Below, one piece after another: positions 16,870 through 26,097 of a stretch of 64,000 bases of DNA. The position numbers and the translations under genes are program-made. This stretch comes from Flavobacteriaceae bacterium UBA1903 (GTDB taxonomy: Bacteria > Bacteroidota > Bacteroidia > Flavobacteriales > Flavobacteriaceae): positions 62,001 through 126,000 of the forward strand of contig DDGL01000014.1 of assembly GCA_002337605.1 (NCBI GenBank). Reading direction: 5' to 3'. Within the stretch, counting starts at the first letter, position 1. Every line of letters begins with the position of its first letter. A model generated the notes under the pieces. The model had not been told where the DNA came from, did no database searches, and saw only the letters and a program-made list of their open reading frames with translations.

Positions 16870-17403
16870 TTACTTTTTACTACTGTCGCCCTTAAAATGC
16901 TGTGAATTATTTTTAAAAAGCACATTAAAAGTGGTAAGGCTGCCATAACAACGCGTAATGTATTGTTGTAAGTCTACTTTATCCTGATCTTCCAGCGTTT
17001 TGCTACTGTTAATTTTTTGTTCCATTACACGCAAACGATCGCGAAGCATCACTATTTTATGAAAAAAAGTGTCTATAGGGATTTCTTTATCTGAAAGACT
17101 GCTATCCTTTGGTTTCAACACTAACATTCCGCCTTTGTACTTATCGGCAATAGGGACAATTTCTGACACATCACTCCATTTTTTAAGGATACTCCTTAGG
17201 CTTTTTTCTACCTCATAAAAACTTACGGTATCTACCTCATCTTGGGCAGCTTCAATCACTTCAATATCCTCATCGAAGGGGATAGTTTCCAATCCGCTTT
17301 CAATAAAAGTTACCCAATACATTCGGCTGTCCACATTTGTAACCACGCCTTTTCCGTATTCTAAATGGTTAATTCTGGAGCCAATTCCTAAAATATTCTT
17401 CAT
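16870..17403 (-). CDS. Hypothetical protein with an N-terminal SH3-like fold
   Basis: The 177-residue protein is started at the ATG at 17403; a possible longer form starting at 17439 is less likely. Residues 5-48 (GSRINHLEYGKGVVTNVDSR then a VTFIESG strand) resemble the small Tudor/SH3-like domains found at the ends of UvrD-type helicases, where they bind nucleic acid or RNA polymerase. The remainder is helical with a charged coiled segment (LRDRLRVMEQKINSS). I recall such proteins being widespread in flavobacteria without known function. It is divergent from the AraC regulator at 17543, with 139 bases between. Confidence 0.72.
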   Translation of the reverse strand: MKNILGIGSRINHLEYGKGVVTNVDSRMYWVTFIESGLETIPFDEDIEVIEAAQDEVDTVSFYEVEKSLRSILKKWSDVSEIVPIADKYKGGMLVLKPKDSSLSDKEIPIDTFFHKIVMLRDRLRVMEQKINSSKTLEDQDKVDLQQYITRCYGSLTTFNVLFKNNSQHFKGDSSKK

Positions 17404-17542
17404 TGTTATCAGTTTTTGTATGCATTGAAAAGTACACAATTTTAAGCAATGGCTAACTCATATACCATTAAAGTTGCTCTAATCAATACTGTTAAAATTT
17501 TGTTATGTTAATAAATTGTATCTTCGTTTCAACAAAACAACT

Positions 17543-18571
17543 ATGATCAAAATTGACGTACAGTCACTTCCACTCTATGAAGTAATACGTGATATCGCTA
17601 CAGCTTTTGAGGTGGAATACGAAGAAAACTGTGGTGAGTACCACGTAACCATTCCTTCAAAATTTGGAGAAGGTTTTATTAAGGGAATTAATTTCGATGG
17701 AGGCTTTGGCATCTTAATTTACCAATGTAAATTTATAGATGACTTAGAGTTTCACTTTGTAGTAGACGACGTACATCCCTTAAAATTTTTGTACTGCCTC
17801 AAAGGAACTGTACACCATAGATTTCAGGATAATAAAGACAATAATACCCTCCAGCAATATCAAAGCTCGATTGTAGCCAGCAAAAGCACCAACGGGCATA
17901 TTCTTCATTTTGCCAGAGACACCGAAATACAAGTAGGAAGTCTTGAGGTAGACAGAAAGCAATTTCACAACAAGGTTAATTGTGAACTTAGAAGCCTTTC
18001 CCCCGAACTGAAAAGTTTATTTACAGATAAAATGGCGTTAAGCGAATTTTACCACCAAGGATATTATAGCTTACAAATCGCCGATTTATTTACAAAAATT
18101 GAGAGTTTCGAAAGTAACGATTTTGTTCGTAGGATCTTCTTAGAAGGGCAGGCGTATAATATTTTAACACACCAGATCGTACAATACCATGACGATACCA
18201 GTGAAGAAGAGGGAAGTTCAGTACTGCGTAGTTACGAAATTGCACAAATAAAAAAAGCGTCTAAGCTTATAGATCATGATCTGGCAGATCTGGATTCTAT
18301 CGAGAAAATTGCTGAAGAGGTAGGACTCAACATTAACAAACTGCAGTTGGGCTTTAAACATTTGTACCAAACAACCGTTAATGGATATGTACAGCAAAAG
18401 CGAATGATTCTGGCCCGAAACCTCCTCAACAACACAGATTATAATATTTCTGAAGTTGTAGGTAAGATCGGTCTTTCCAGCAAGAGTTATTTTTCGAAGA
18501 TTTTTAAAGAAACTTATGACATTTCTCCTTCAGAGTATCGGAAAAATAACAAGACCATTCGGGATACATAA
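17543..18571 (+). CDS. AraC-family transcriptional regulator, soluble
   Basis: The 342-residue protein has no membrane segment. Its N-terminal 230 residues are a ligand-binding type domain without recognised family, and the C-terminal 110 are the AraC DNA-binding domain. Two helix-turn-helix units are visible: LDSIEKIAEEVGLNINKLQ, and ISEVVGKIGLSSKSYFSKIF with SPSEYRK at the end. ATG at 17543 is preferred to an upstream alternative start at 17516. Divergent to the SH3-like gene, it could regulate that gene and itself. Confidence 0.88.
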   Translation: MIKIDVQSLPLYEVIRDIATAFEVEYEENCGEYHVTIPSKFGEGFIKGINFDGGFGILIYQCKFIDDLEFHFVVDDVHPLKFLYCLKGTVHHRFQDNKDNNTLQQYQSSIVASKSTNGHILHFARDTEIQVGSLEVDRKQFHNKVNCELRSLSPELKSLFTDKMALSEFYHQGYYSLQIADLFTKIESFESNDFVRRIFLEGQAYNILTHQIVQYHDDTSEEEGSSVLRSYEIAQIKKASKLIDHDLADLDSIEKIAEEVGLNINKLQLGFKHLYQTTVNGYVQQKRMILARNLLNNTDYNISEVVGKIGLSSKSYFSKIFKETYDISPSEYRKNNKTIRDT

Positions 18572-18785
18572 AATTCTGAAATGAATTTCATAGTTTGAAA
18601 AAGAATCAAAACGGGCCTTAAGATAAACTAATTTTTAGCTAAGACTAGCAGTTCTCGCACAATTTATAACGCTTTTAGAACTATTTAAACCTACTATATC
18701 TTAGGTAGTTAAATGCTGTTAAATTATTTAACCGAACTAAAATTCTAAGTACTTTTAATACATAACAACTAAAAAACTTAGAAAT

Positions 18786-18944
18786 ATGAAAGATTTAATT
18801 TGGTTAATTGTAGTGATTTTAGTCATTGGATGGCTTATTGGTTTTATAGGCTTTGGAGCTGCCGTTGGTAACTTAATCCATATCCTATTAGTTTTGGCAG
18901 TAATAATGATTTTGTATAAATTACTTACTGGCAAAAAATTGTAA
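18786..18944 (+). CDS. Small membrane protein, lmo0937 family-like
   Basis: A 52-residue ORF starts MKDLIWLIVVILVIGWLIG, has a small-residue centre (FGAAVGN) and ends in YKLLTGKKL. Two transmembrane helices with a glycine-rich turn fit the lmo0937-type tiny membrane proteins, of unknown function but often linked with envelope stress in Bacteroidota. It lies in a 476-base gap and is followed by a good terminator, which supports expression. The bases 18572-18785 before it hold no other gene; a CTAC/GTAG inverted repeat near 18691 may be regulatory. Confidence 0.72.
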   Translation: MKDLIWLIVVILVIGWLIGFIGFGAAVGNLIHILLVLAVIMILYKLLTGKKL

Positions 18945-18969
18945 TCCTTATAGAACAAACACTAAAATG

Positions 18970-19003
18970 GTCTTCATAAAGTAATATGAAGACTATTTTT
19001 TTT
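18970..19003 (+). terminator. Terminator of the small membrane protein gene
   Basis: GTCTTCAT (18970-18977) and ATGAAGAC (18986-18993) form a perfect 8-bp stem with an 8-base loop, followed by TATTTTTTTTT. Confidence 0.85.
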
Positions 19004-19047
19004 CGTCTGTTTCTCATACCTTTAGTATCCTATTTAACCAGAACTTT

Positions 19048-21999
19048 ATGCAAATAATTACGCTTCCTAGTATTAAATATATCACCCTGTTTTTACTGAT
19101 TTTCGTAGGTTTCCACGGAACTACATTTGGTCAGGAACTTCCAGTAGAAACTATAAAAGAACGTATTGCTTTTTACAAAGAAAACACACGTGGTCCTTAT
19201 AAAAGTATTCACTGGTTTTGCAAGGACGGGGAGGTTAGAGATGCACGAGACCCTTGCCCGGAAGATAAAGACGACGCTGTGCAGCACGCAGACTATCGGG
19301 ACGACACTAAAAATCTAGCCAAAAATCACCATCTCTTTTTTGCTGAAATTTTGGCAAGTACTAACCGTACCGATTTCTGGGACGAAGCCAACAACCAAAG
19401 CAGACTAAAGCAATACCAACTAAACCGCTATCTGGAAGGTGTGGACGACGGCTGGATACAACGCAAATCGCAGTACTACCGTGGCGCCATACAAATTGAA
19501 GACGAACAAGCCTGGGGTGTGGAATTTTATGAAAAGTTTCTGCCTCGTGATAGTCGTATTACAAATCACTATTATTTATTAAGGCAATCACTTCGGGATA
19601 TTCCGCATGATGATGACACAAACTTAGCACAGTTAATGCGCAGCCAGTCTAAAGTAATTGCAGATAATTTTTCAAAATTTATGGATGCCCGAATTAAAAT
19701 TCACGGCAACCCCACCAAAGAAGATATTGCAATGGTGCAAAAATTTCAGCAAGACTATGAAAGCAAACTTTCTTCTACTTTAAAAACTGAACTCAACGAA
19801 CTAGAAAAAACCATGATTGAGTTTTATGCGCCCATGAATACTGAGACCTTAAGAAATCAGGTACAGCGCATTTCAAGAAACAATGCTACCCGGGAACGGT
19901 TGCTTCAGTTTTTAGAAAATTATAATTCTGAAGCTGCACCCGCACAAAATATTCCAAAACTTGCCGATATACTCTGTGTAATTAGAACTGAAATAACTGA
20001 TAAAACTTCAGGGAACGATCGTTTACTCCTCCTCGATCTCTCTAACAGCATTGAAGACATAGTATTAAAACAATCCCAGGAATGGCAACCCGAGGACTTG
20101 CTGGGACTTATGGAAAAAATAAGACACCTCAGCCTTGCTGCTGCCGGTACGGGATTGATCGAACTTTGGGAATGGGAAAAAATTAAACCCGAATTAGAAA
20201 TACACCTAGGGCAAACAGAGCTTACCATTGAGCAACTTAATAGCTTCCTGCAAACTAGCCGTGGTGTAGTAGAGTGGGGCGCGGCCATGGTAAAGGCAAA
20301 CTATCAGGATATTGTAGACACCTACACTAAATTTGAACCGCTTAGTTACGGCTTTATAGACGACCGTGTGCGCTCGAGTGTCGCATTGGATCTAGGGGAG
20401 AGTGTCAGCAAACTGGGCAGTATTATCGCAAAACATTCCAACCTGAGCAATAAGGTAATGAATTTAAAATCGCAAAGCAGTATCCGTGGCCTAAACCCTG
20501 GATATGCATTTGGCGAATTGGTGGTTGTGGAAGAGTCGCCAGAAAATATAGCTATTAACCCGAATAACATTTACATCTTTCAAAAACCACCAAGCGATTT
20601 GAAGCCCGTGGCTGGTATAATGACAGTTTCTGAAGGAAACCTGGTGTCTCACGTACAATTATTGGCGAGAAATCTAGGTATTCCAAATGCTGCACTTTCA
20701 AGTGAAAATCTAAAAGACCTTTCAAAATACCATGGTGAAAAGGTGTTTTATGCCGTTTCAGAAAAAGGGAATGTATTTTTTAAAGCTGAAGACGATATGA
20801 CGGCTGAAGAAACAGCACTCTTCAGTAAAAAGGAGCGAAATCAGGAAAAAATTGCGGTGCCCGTAGAGCAAATTCGCTTAGACGTGTGTGACGTCCTGGA
20901 TATGAAAGATGTAGATGCCAGCGATTCTGGAAAACTATGTGGTCCAAAAGCAGCTAATTTAGGGCAATTAAAACAACTTTTCCCCGAGAATGTGGTAGAA
21001 GGTGTGGTGATTCCTTTTGGGATTTTCAGAAAACATATGGACCAGCAAATGCCTGGTGAAGTAGTGAGTTATTGGGCATATTTAATTGACACCTTTGGGG
21101 AAGCCTCTATAAAACGCTTGAATAATGTTCCGGAAAGCGATGTAGAAGCCTACCAGTTACAACGCTTGTCAAAATTAAAAAATGCCATTGAGCAAATGCC
21201 TTTTGAACCCGACTTTGAAAAAGATCTGGTAGCTTCTTTTGCAAACGCCTTTGGAAATGAAATAGGAAATGTACCCGTTTTTTTACGAAGTGACACCAAT
21301 ATGGAAGACCTGGAAGAGTTTACAGGAGCAGGTCTTAATTTAACGCTTTTCAATATTCTTTCGAAAGAAAACATTTTAAACGGAATAAAAAAAGTGTGGG
21401 CTTCTCCCTACACCGAACGCAGTTTTAAATGGCGCCAAAAATATTTGAACAATCCGGAAAATGTATATCCTTCTATCCTAATTATCCCAAGTGTTGATGT
21501 GGAATACAGCGGTGTAATGATTACCAAAGGCATCAATCGAGGGACTGAAGAAGATCTAACTGTTGCCTTTAGCCGTGGTGCCGGAGGTGCTGTAGACGGT
21601 CAAATAGCCGAAACCAGATTAGTTACAGCAGAAAACGACTATATGCTCGCTCCAGCGCGTGAGCCGGGCTACTTACGTTTACCAAAAACAGGAGGAACTA
21701 CAAAAAATACAACAACTTTTGAAGATCCTATCTTAAACGATAAAAACATCGCAGCCCTCCGTGAAATTGCAAATCAGGCACGGACCAGAATGCCGCAAGA
21801 AACCGGCAACGAATACAAAGGTGCATGGGATATTGAGCTGGGCTTTGAAAATGATATGTTATGGTTGTTTCAAATACGACCTTTTGTAGAGAATAAAAAT
21901 GCAAAAAGCTCAGAATACCTGGCATCCATAACACCAAAAATAGATTTGACTACAACTGTTTCACTTTCAGAAAAAATTGAAACGGATAAAAACGAATAA
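19048..21999 (+). CDS. Secreted PEP-synthase/PPDK-like protein
   Basis: The 983-residue protein has a signal peptide ending at FGQ (about residue 29). Residues 30-480 are helical and unrecognised. Residues 480-580 resemble the swivelling phosphohistidine domain of PEP-utilising enzymes: GNLVSHVQLLARNLGIPNA, with His535 in the position of the phosphorylated His. Residues 628-950 resemble the ATP-grasp pyruvate phosphate dikinase N-terminal domain, with KAANLGQL (634-641), FLRSDTNMEDLEEFTGAG (745-762) and the ATP-site strand GFENDMLWLFQIRPF. The domain order is the reverse of PPDK, and no PEP-binding barrel is seen. A secreted ATP-dependent phosphotransferase is unusual; activity is unproven. 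It is followed after 2 bases by a serine hydrolase gene. Confidence 0.8.
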   Translation: MQIITLPSIKYITLFLLIFVGFHGTTFGQELPVETIKERIAFYKENTRGPYKSIHWFCKDGEVRDARDPCPEDKDDAVQHADYRDDTKNLAKNHHLFFAEILASTNRTDFWDEANNQSRLKQYQLNRYLEGVDDGWIQRKSQYYRGAIQIEDEQAWGVEFYEKFLPRDSRITNHYYLLRQSLRDIPHDDDTNLAQLMRSQSKVIADNFSKFMDARIKIHGNPTKEDIAMVQKFQQDYESKLSSTLKTELNELEKTMIEFYAPMNTETLRNQVQRISRNNATRERLLQFLENYNSEAAPAQNIPKLADILCVIRTEITDKTSGNDRLLLLDLSNSIEDIVLKQSQEWQPEDLLGLMEKIRHLSLAAAGTGLIELWEWEKIKPELEIHLGQTELTIEQLNSFLQTSRGVVEWGAAMVKANYQDIVDTYTKFEPLSYGFIDDRVRSSVALDLGESVSKLGSIIAKHSNLSNKVMNLKSQSSIRGLNPGYAFGELVVVEESPENIAINPNNIYIFQKPPSDLKPVAGIMTVSEGNLVSHVQLLARNLGIPNAALSSENLKDLSKYHGEKVFYAVSEKGNVFFKAEDDMTAEETALFSKKERNQEKIAVPVEQIRLDVCDVLDMKDVDASDSGKLCGPKAANLGQLKQLFPENVVEGVVIPFGIFRKHMDQQMPGEVVSYWAYLIDTFGEASIKRLNNVPESDVEAYQLQRLSKLKNAIEQMPFEPDFEKDLVASFANAFGNEIGNVPVFLRSDTNMEDLEEFTGAGLNLTLFNILSKENILNGIKKVWASPYTERSFKWRQKYLNNPENVYPSILIIPSVDVEYSGVMITKGINRGTEEDLTVAFSRGAGGAVDGQIAETRLVTAENDYMLAPAREPGYLRLPKTGGTTKNTTTFEDPILNDKNIAALREIANQARTRMPQETGNEYKGAWDIELGFENDMLWLFQIRPFVENKNAKSSEYLASITPKIDLTTTVSLSEKIETDKNE

Positions 22000-22001
22000 A
22001 T

Positions 22002-23255
22002 ATGACACATAAAAAATATATTGCCTCAGTAGTATTACTTAGTTGCATTGTACTTTCCTTTGGATTTTACCCTATCGATGGGTATGAGCGAACGCAGATT
22101 AAACGCTTACTTGCTATTCAGAATGCGCTCGACGAGGGGGAGAAATACACCCGCATCCCTGCCGGGGCCTTTGCCAGTATTGAAGACATAAAATTAAACT
22201 TACTTCCCATAGGCGATACACACATTGATAGTATTTTAAAGGAAGACCCGGAGTTTTCGAAAGCAATTAAACGCATTACGCCGGGAGGTAATTATTCGTT
22301 AGCGGTATTGGATATGACAGATCCCAACAATCTGAAATATGCTTCCCACAGAGAGAATATAGGCTATCAGCCAGGGAGCGTTGGTAAAATTGCGGTCTTA
22401 AACGCAGTTTTTTATCAGTTACAAAAAATATATCCGGACGATTTCGATGCCCGCATTGCCCTGCTCTGTAACAAGATCGTAGACTCCAGATATTGGGGAA
22501 CGGGAGATCACCATACGGTACCCATTTATGACCCAAAAACTGAAAAGTTAACCAAAAGACAGGTGGTAGCGAGCGATACATTTACCTTGTTTGAGTGGCT
22601 GGACCATATGGTTTCGGTAAGTAACAATGGTGCTGCGAGTGTGATGTACCGGGAAGCAATGTTAATGGCTGCTTTTGGGAAAGACTATCCAAGGTTATCG
22701 CTGGAAGATTCGGAACAGTACTTTGTGGATACCCCAAGAGATTCCTTGACAAATCTGGCAGAAAGTGTCGTAAACGACCCGTTGAGAGAATTAGGGATTA
22801 CAGAAGACGACTGGCGTCTGGGAGGGATGTTCACTAATCCGGCAGGAAAATATGTAGGTAGAAAAGGAGGCAGTATAGGCTCACCAAAAGGGCTTATGAA
22901 ATATTTAGTACAGCTTGAACAGGGAAAAGTGATTGATACGGCGTCCAGCCTGGAAATGAAACGCTTGCTCTATATCACAGACCGCCGCATACGGTATGCA
23001 CAAGCCAGGCAACTTGACAGTGCACGTGTTTACTTTAAGTCGGGTAGCTTCTACTCTTGTGATAAATCGTTGCCAGGCAGTTGTGGAAAGTATGCCGGTA
23101 ACAAATTTAATTATATGAACTCTGTCATTACAGTGGAGCACCCGGACGGAAAAAAATATATTGTCTGTTTAATGACCAATGTATTGAGTAAAAATTCGGC
23201 AGGAGCACATATGTATTTGGCAAGTTCTATTGACAAGGCAGTTACGGCTCAATAG
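22002..23255 (+). CDS. Class A beta-lactamase-fold serine hydrolase (1)
   Basis: The 417-residue protein has an N-terminal hydrophobic segment (about 8-22) that acts as signal or anchor. It contains the three active-site motifs of the penicillin-recognising serine enzymes: SxxK as SVGK (126-129), SxN as SNN (207-209) and KTG-like KSG (346-348). The family includes class A beta-lactamases, PBPs and related peptidases; with extra N-terminal residues and divergent spacing this is more likely a cell wall or peptide hydrolase than a resistance enzyme. Its start lies 2 bases after the PPDK-like gene, and its last 14 bases overlap the end of the convergent transporter gene. Confidence 0.82.
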   Translation: MTHKKYIASVVLLSCIVLSFGFYPIDGYERTQIKRLLAIQNALDEGEKYTRIPAGAFASIEDIKLNLLPIGDTHIDSILKEDPEFSKAIKRITPGGNYSLAVLDMTDPNNLKYASHRENIGYQPGSVGKIAVLNAVFYQLQKIYPDDFDARIALLCNKIVDSRYWGTGDHHTVPIYDPKTEKLTKRQVVASDTFTLFEWLDHMVSVSNNGAASVMYREAMLMAAFGKDYPRLSLEDSEQYFVDTPRDSLTNLAESVVNDPLRELGITEDDWRLGGMFTNPAGKYVGRKGGSIGSPKGLMKYLVQLEQGKVIDTASSLEMKRLLYITDRRIRYAQARQLDSARVYFKSGSFYSCDKSLPGSCGKYAGNKFNYMNSVITVEHPDGKKYIVCLMTNVLSKNSAGAHMYLASSIDKAVTAQ

Positions 23256-26082
23256 CAGCCATTTTAATCTCTTTTACAGTACGTATAGCGAAACGTTGTA
23301 CAACAAGATTTGGATGCTTTATAAGTGGTTTTACAGCGGGAATGTATGCTTCGTTTCGTGAAAATTTTATCACATTAAGCACAGCAAGTTTCATGCGTGT
23401 GCCACGGTTGCGCAATAGCATGATCAGGATCTCTTTTTCAGATTTTACTTTCGCTTCAAAAGATGAAGCCGCGTACCCTTTATTTTCTAACACGTGATAT
23501 TCTATTAGCGGAAGAATATTGCTTTTCAGTTTTGACTTCAGGAGGTTGTCTAAAAATTCAATAGCATTTACCTGTACATCTTGTTTGTCACTTTTAAGTC
23601 CGAAATAAGCCGTATCTATATCTGCCTGATCGTATTTTAAACTAAGTAAGTTAAAAATACAGTTCAAACTCTGGTCTAATTGTTCCATAAGGACATCTAC
23701 AAGATTCTCCCGGGCAATAATAGATTCTATTTCTGCATCATCTTCCAAAGTTTCTGTTTCTGCATTTTCTAAATGAAATTTTAAAGTGCTAATGGCATGC
23801 AGAGTATTTCGGTAAAAGACACTTTCTCTCAGTAAAATTCTGGTCACCAGACGTTGTTCTACCGGCAAAGAAACATTTTCTAATTTAAGGATGTTCAGTG
23901 ATTTTGCGGCTTCGGTTCTGATGATAAAATCCTTACTCTGTAAAAAGCGCAGTAATACTTTTATGGAATCTCTTGTTTTAAACGATTGAATTAGCTCTGG
24001 AATATAGGGCTTTATACTATCCGGTAAACTTTCAGACATTTCCAGTTGCAAAACCTTTTTTGTAAGGCCTACTCCATAGGTTTGTAGTGCTTCGGTAGCA
24101 GTTTCCCTGAAGGGCTTTTCGGCTAGAAAACCGAGCAACTGGTTTACAAAAGGTTCGTACGCTGTAAGTCCAGCAGCTGTGATAGCATATTTTATTAGAT
24201 AAGGATCTCTGTTGTTAAAATTTGCTGAAATAAAAGAATAGAAACGAGGATCCTTTGCATACCCAATGGCAAGCATAAGCTCTGCAACTTCTTGTTTACG
24301 CAAGTCGTTATCTGCCGAAAATAATTCTTTTACTTTGTCATCAAGACGATCTCCCAGGTTGTATTTTTTGGCCAGTTTCTTGTTGGAGGAAGCATTTTTT
24401 GCCAAGCACAACAAAGCAGCATTTGAGATATAATCGGTTGGATGATCCAGGTAGGATTTAAAAATATTTTCGTCCTTCAGGTTGGTGTGGTACAATAGAT
24501 AATCCATAGCTGCATATACCACCTCATCATTCTTGAAATGAATAAGCTCTTTAATGTACTCTACTGCAGTTCCCTTTTTATAATGATGTAGTTGTGAAAT
24601 AGCAGCCGCTTTTACTTTGGGCGACTCGTGCTTCAGCAAGTTCATAATATGGGGCCTAAACGTATACAATTTAAAATCTTCCAGGTGATTCAACATGGTG
24701 ATGATTTCAGCCTCATTTCCATGTGTTAGTACATTAACAGTAGACTTTGAGGTTCGTTTAAATTTCAGGCTTTTGTTCTCTACGGAAGCACCCGCTAATG
24801 AGTTTTGAATATTACTTCGGAACGATTGAAAATACGCCTCCCGCAATTTGTAAATTAGCACCATCCAGATAAACAGGAACAACAGGATAACGACCGTGAT
24901 ATAAGAAGTGCTAAGCTCCAGTTTTCTAATCACAAAAATTAAGAGCAAGCCTGCTAACCCTGTCGCGATGCTATCTACCACAACATCTATGTACGATTTC
25001 GCTTCGTTTTTAATGTGTGAAGGAATAGGTAGGATTGAAAGTTCTATCCCTGCCTTGTTGATAGATTGTTTAAAGCTACCGTCCATTCCTTTAATGATAA
25101 TAAGTACCCATAATTCTGGAAATGTTAAGAATAACAAACAACCAATAGCAATTCCCAAAGGAAGGATAAGTAAGTTCGTGGTTACCCCTAGCCACGCCAA
25201 CAAGCGATTCGTTAAAAACAACTGAATTAGCAATGCGATGACATTGAACGAAGAGAACCAGAATCCAAAAAAAGAAGCCAGTTTATCACTATCCGGGATT
25301 GCTTTATTAGCAAAGTCACTAAACTGAAAGTCTACTAGTTTTGCCATGATTACCCCTACCCCAACAATCGCCGCTAGATATGTAAGGTGCTTAGAGTTTA
25401 TAATAAGTTTAAAGGGAGAGGAATAGGTACTTTGAACAGCCCCCTTTCGCTGTTTCCGAATGTACATATTAAGTTTCTCCACGCGAAGTTTCCATACAGT
25501 TTGAAGAATTGGCACACAACAAACAATTAAACAGGCCGCCACCAGGATCACTATTCTATTCCCATAACTTGATGCTATGATTGTGGTTAAGTATCCTCCA
25601 AAAATCCCACCTGCTATAGCCCCTGCTCCAATAAATCCAAATAAACGCTTTGCTTCTCTGGCATTGTACACCATGTTTGCAATAATCCAGAATTGAGAAG
25701 TAACTAAAACTGCAAAGATGGAAACACTTAAATAATACGCATACAGCACCCAGTTATTTATGCTGTTCGCGTACATCAAAAAGCTTAATAACGCAAAAAT
25801 TAAGCTGAAGAAAATAAGTGTTCCTGTAGTAATCCTTCGAAGTGAAAATTGTTTGACCCCCTTATTATAGAAATAGGAAACAATCACTGCAACAACGGCT
25901 ACCAGCATATACCCATACGGTAAATGCGCTGCTCCCAACTTCGATAGGAACAAAGCATTTACAGTGGGTTTTACCATTAAGAGAACAGTAATGAGCAGAA
26001 AGATATAAAACTGCATAAAAAAAGAGATGCGGATTTCCCCATCTCTAATATCAAATGTTCTTTTAAAAATTGCTATGAGCAT
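23242..26082 (-). CDS. NTT-type nucleotide transporter fused to HEAT repeats
   Basis: The 946-residue protein has an N-terminal membrane domain (about 1-415) with some 10-12 helices resembling the ATP/ADP translocase (Tlc/NTT, MFS-like) family. The REAKRLFGFIGAGAIAGGIFGG segment near 143-163 is a typical signature of that fold. Residues 450-946 are helical HEAT-like repeats on the cytosolic side (for example HESPKVKAAAISQLHHY). HEAT-fused NTT relatives are known in free-living bacteria, but substrates are poorly known. The gene is 15 bases downstream of a serine hydrolase gene and converges with the PPDK-like operon, suggesting a link with nucleotides across the inner membrane. It may also be a non-nucleotide MFS protein. 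Confidence 0.68.
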   Translation of the reverse strand: MLIAIFKRTFDIRDGEIRISFFMQFYIFLLITVLLMVKPTVNALFLSKLGAAHLPYGYMLVAVVAVIVSYFYNKGVKQFSLRRITTGTLIFFSLIFALLSFLMYANSINNWVLYAYYLSVSIFAVLVTSQFWIIANMVYNAREAKRLFGFIGAGAIAGGIFGGYLTTIIASSYGNRIVILVAACLIVCCVPILQTVWKLRVEKLNMYIRKQRKGAVQSTYSSPFKLIINSKHLTYLAAIVGVGVIMAKLVDFQFSDFANKAIPDSDKLASFFGFWFSSFNVIALLIQLFLTNRLLAWLGVTTNLLILPLGIAIGCLLFLTFPELWVLIIIKGMDGSFKQSINKAGIELSILPIPSHIKNEAKSYIDVVVDSIATGLAGLLLIFVIRKLELSTSYITVVILLFLFIWMVLIYKLREAYFQSFRSNIQNSLAGASVENKSLKFKRTSKSTVNVLTHGNEAEIITMLNHLEDFKLYTFRPHIMNLLKHESPKVKAAAISQLHHYKKGTAVEYIKELIHFKNDEVVYAAMDYLLYHTNLKDENIFKSYLDHPTDYISNAALLCLAKNASSNKKLAKKYNLGDRLDDKVKELFSADNDLRKQEVAELMLAIGYAKDPRFYSFISANFNNRDPYLIKYAITAAGLTAYEPFVNQLLGFLAEKPFRETATEALQTYGVGLTKKVLQLEMSESLPDSIKPYIPELIQSFKTRDSIKVLLRFLQSKDFIIRTEAAKSLNILKLENVSLPVEQRLVTRILLRESVFYRNTLHAISTLKFHLENAETETLEDDAEIESIIARENLVDVLMEQLDQSLNCIFNLLSLKYDQADIDTAYFGLKSDKQDVQVNAIEFLDNLLKSKLKSNILPLIEYHVLENKGYAASSFEAKVKSEKEILIMLLRNRGTRMKLAVLNVIKFSRNEAYIPAVKPLIKHPNLVVQRFAIRTVKEIKMAAIEP

Positions 26083-26097
26083 TATAGTGGATCTACC

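Noticed and set aside
22002..23255. Antibiotic resistance beta-lactamase
   Set aside because: Motif variants, extra length and gene context do not match resistance enzymes; a general serine hydrolase call is safer.
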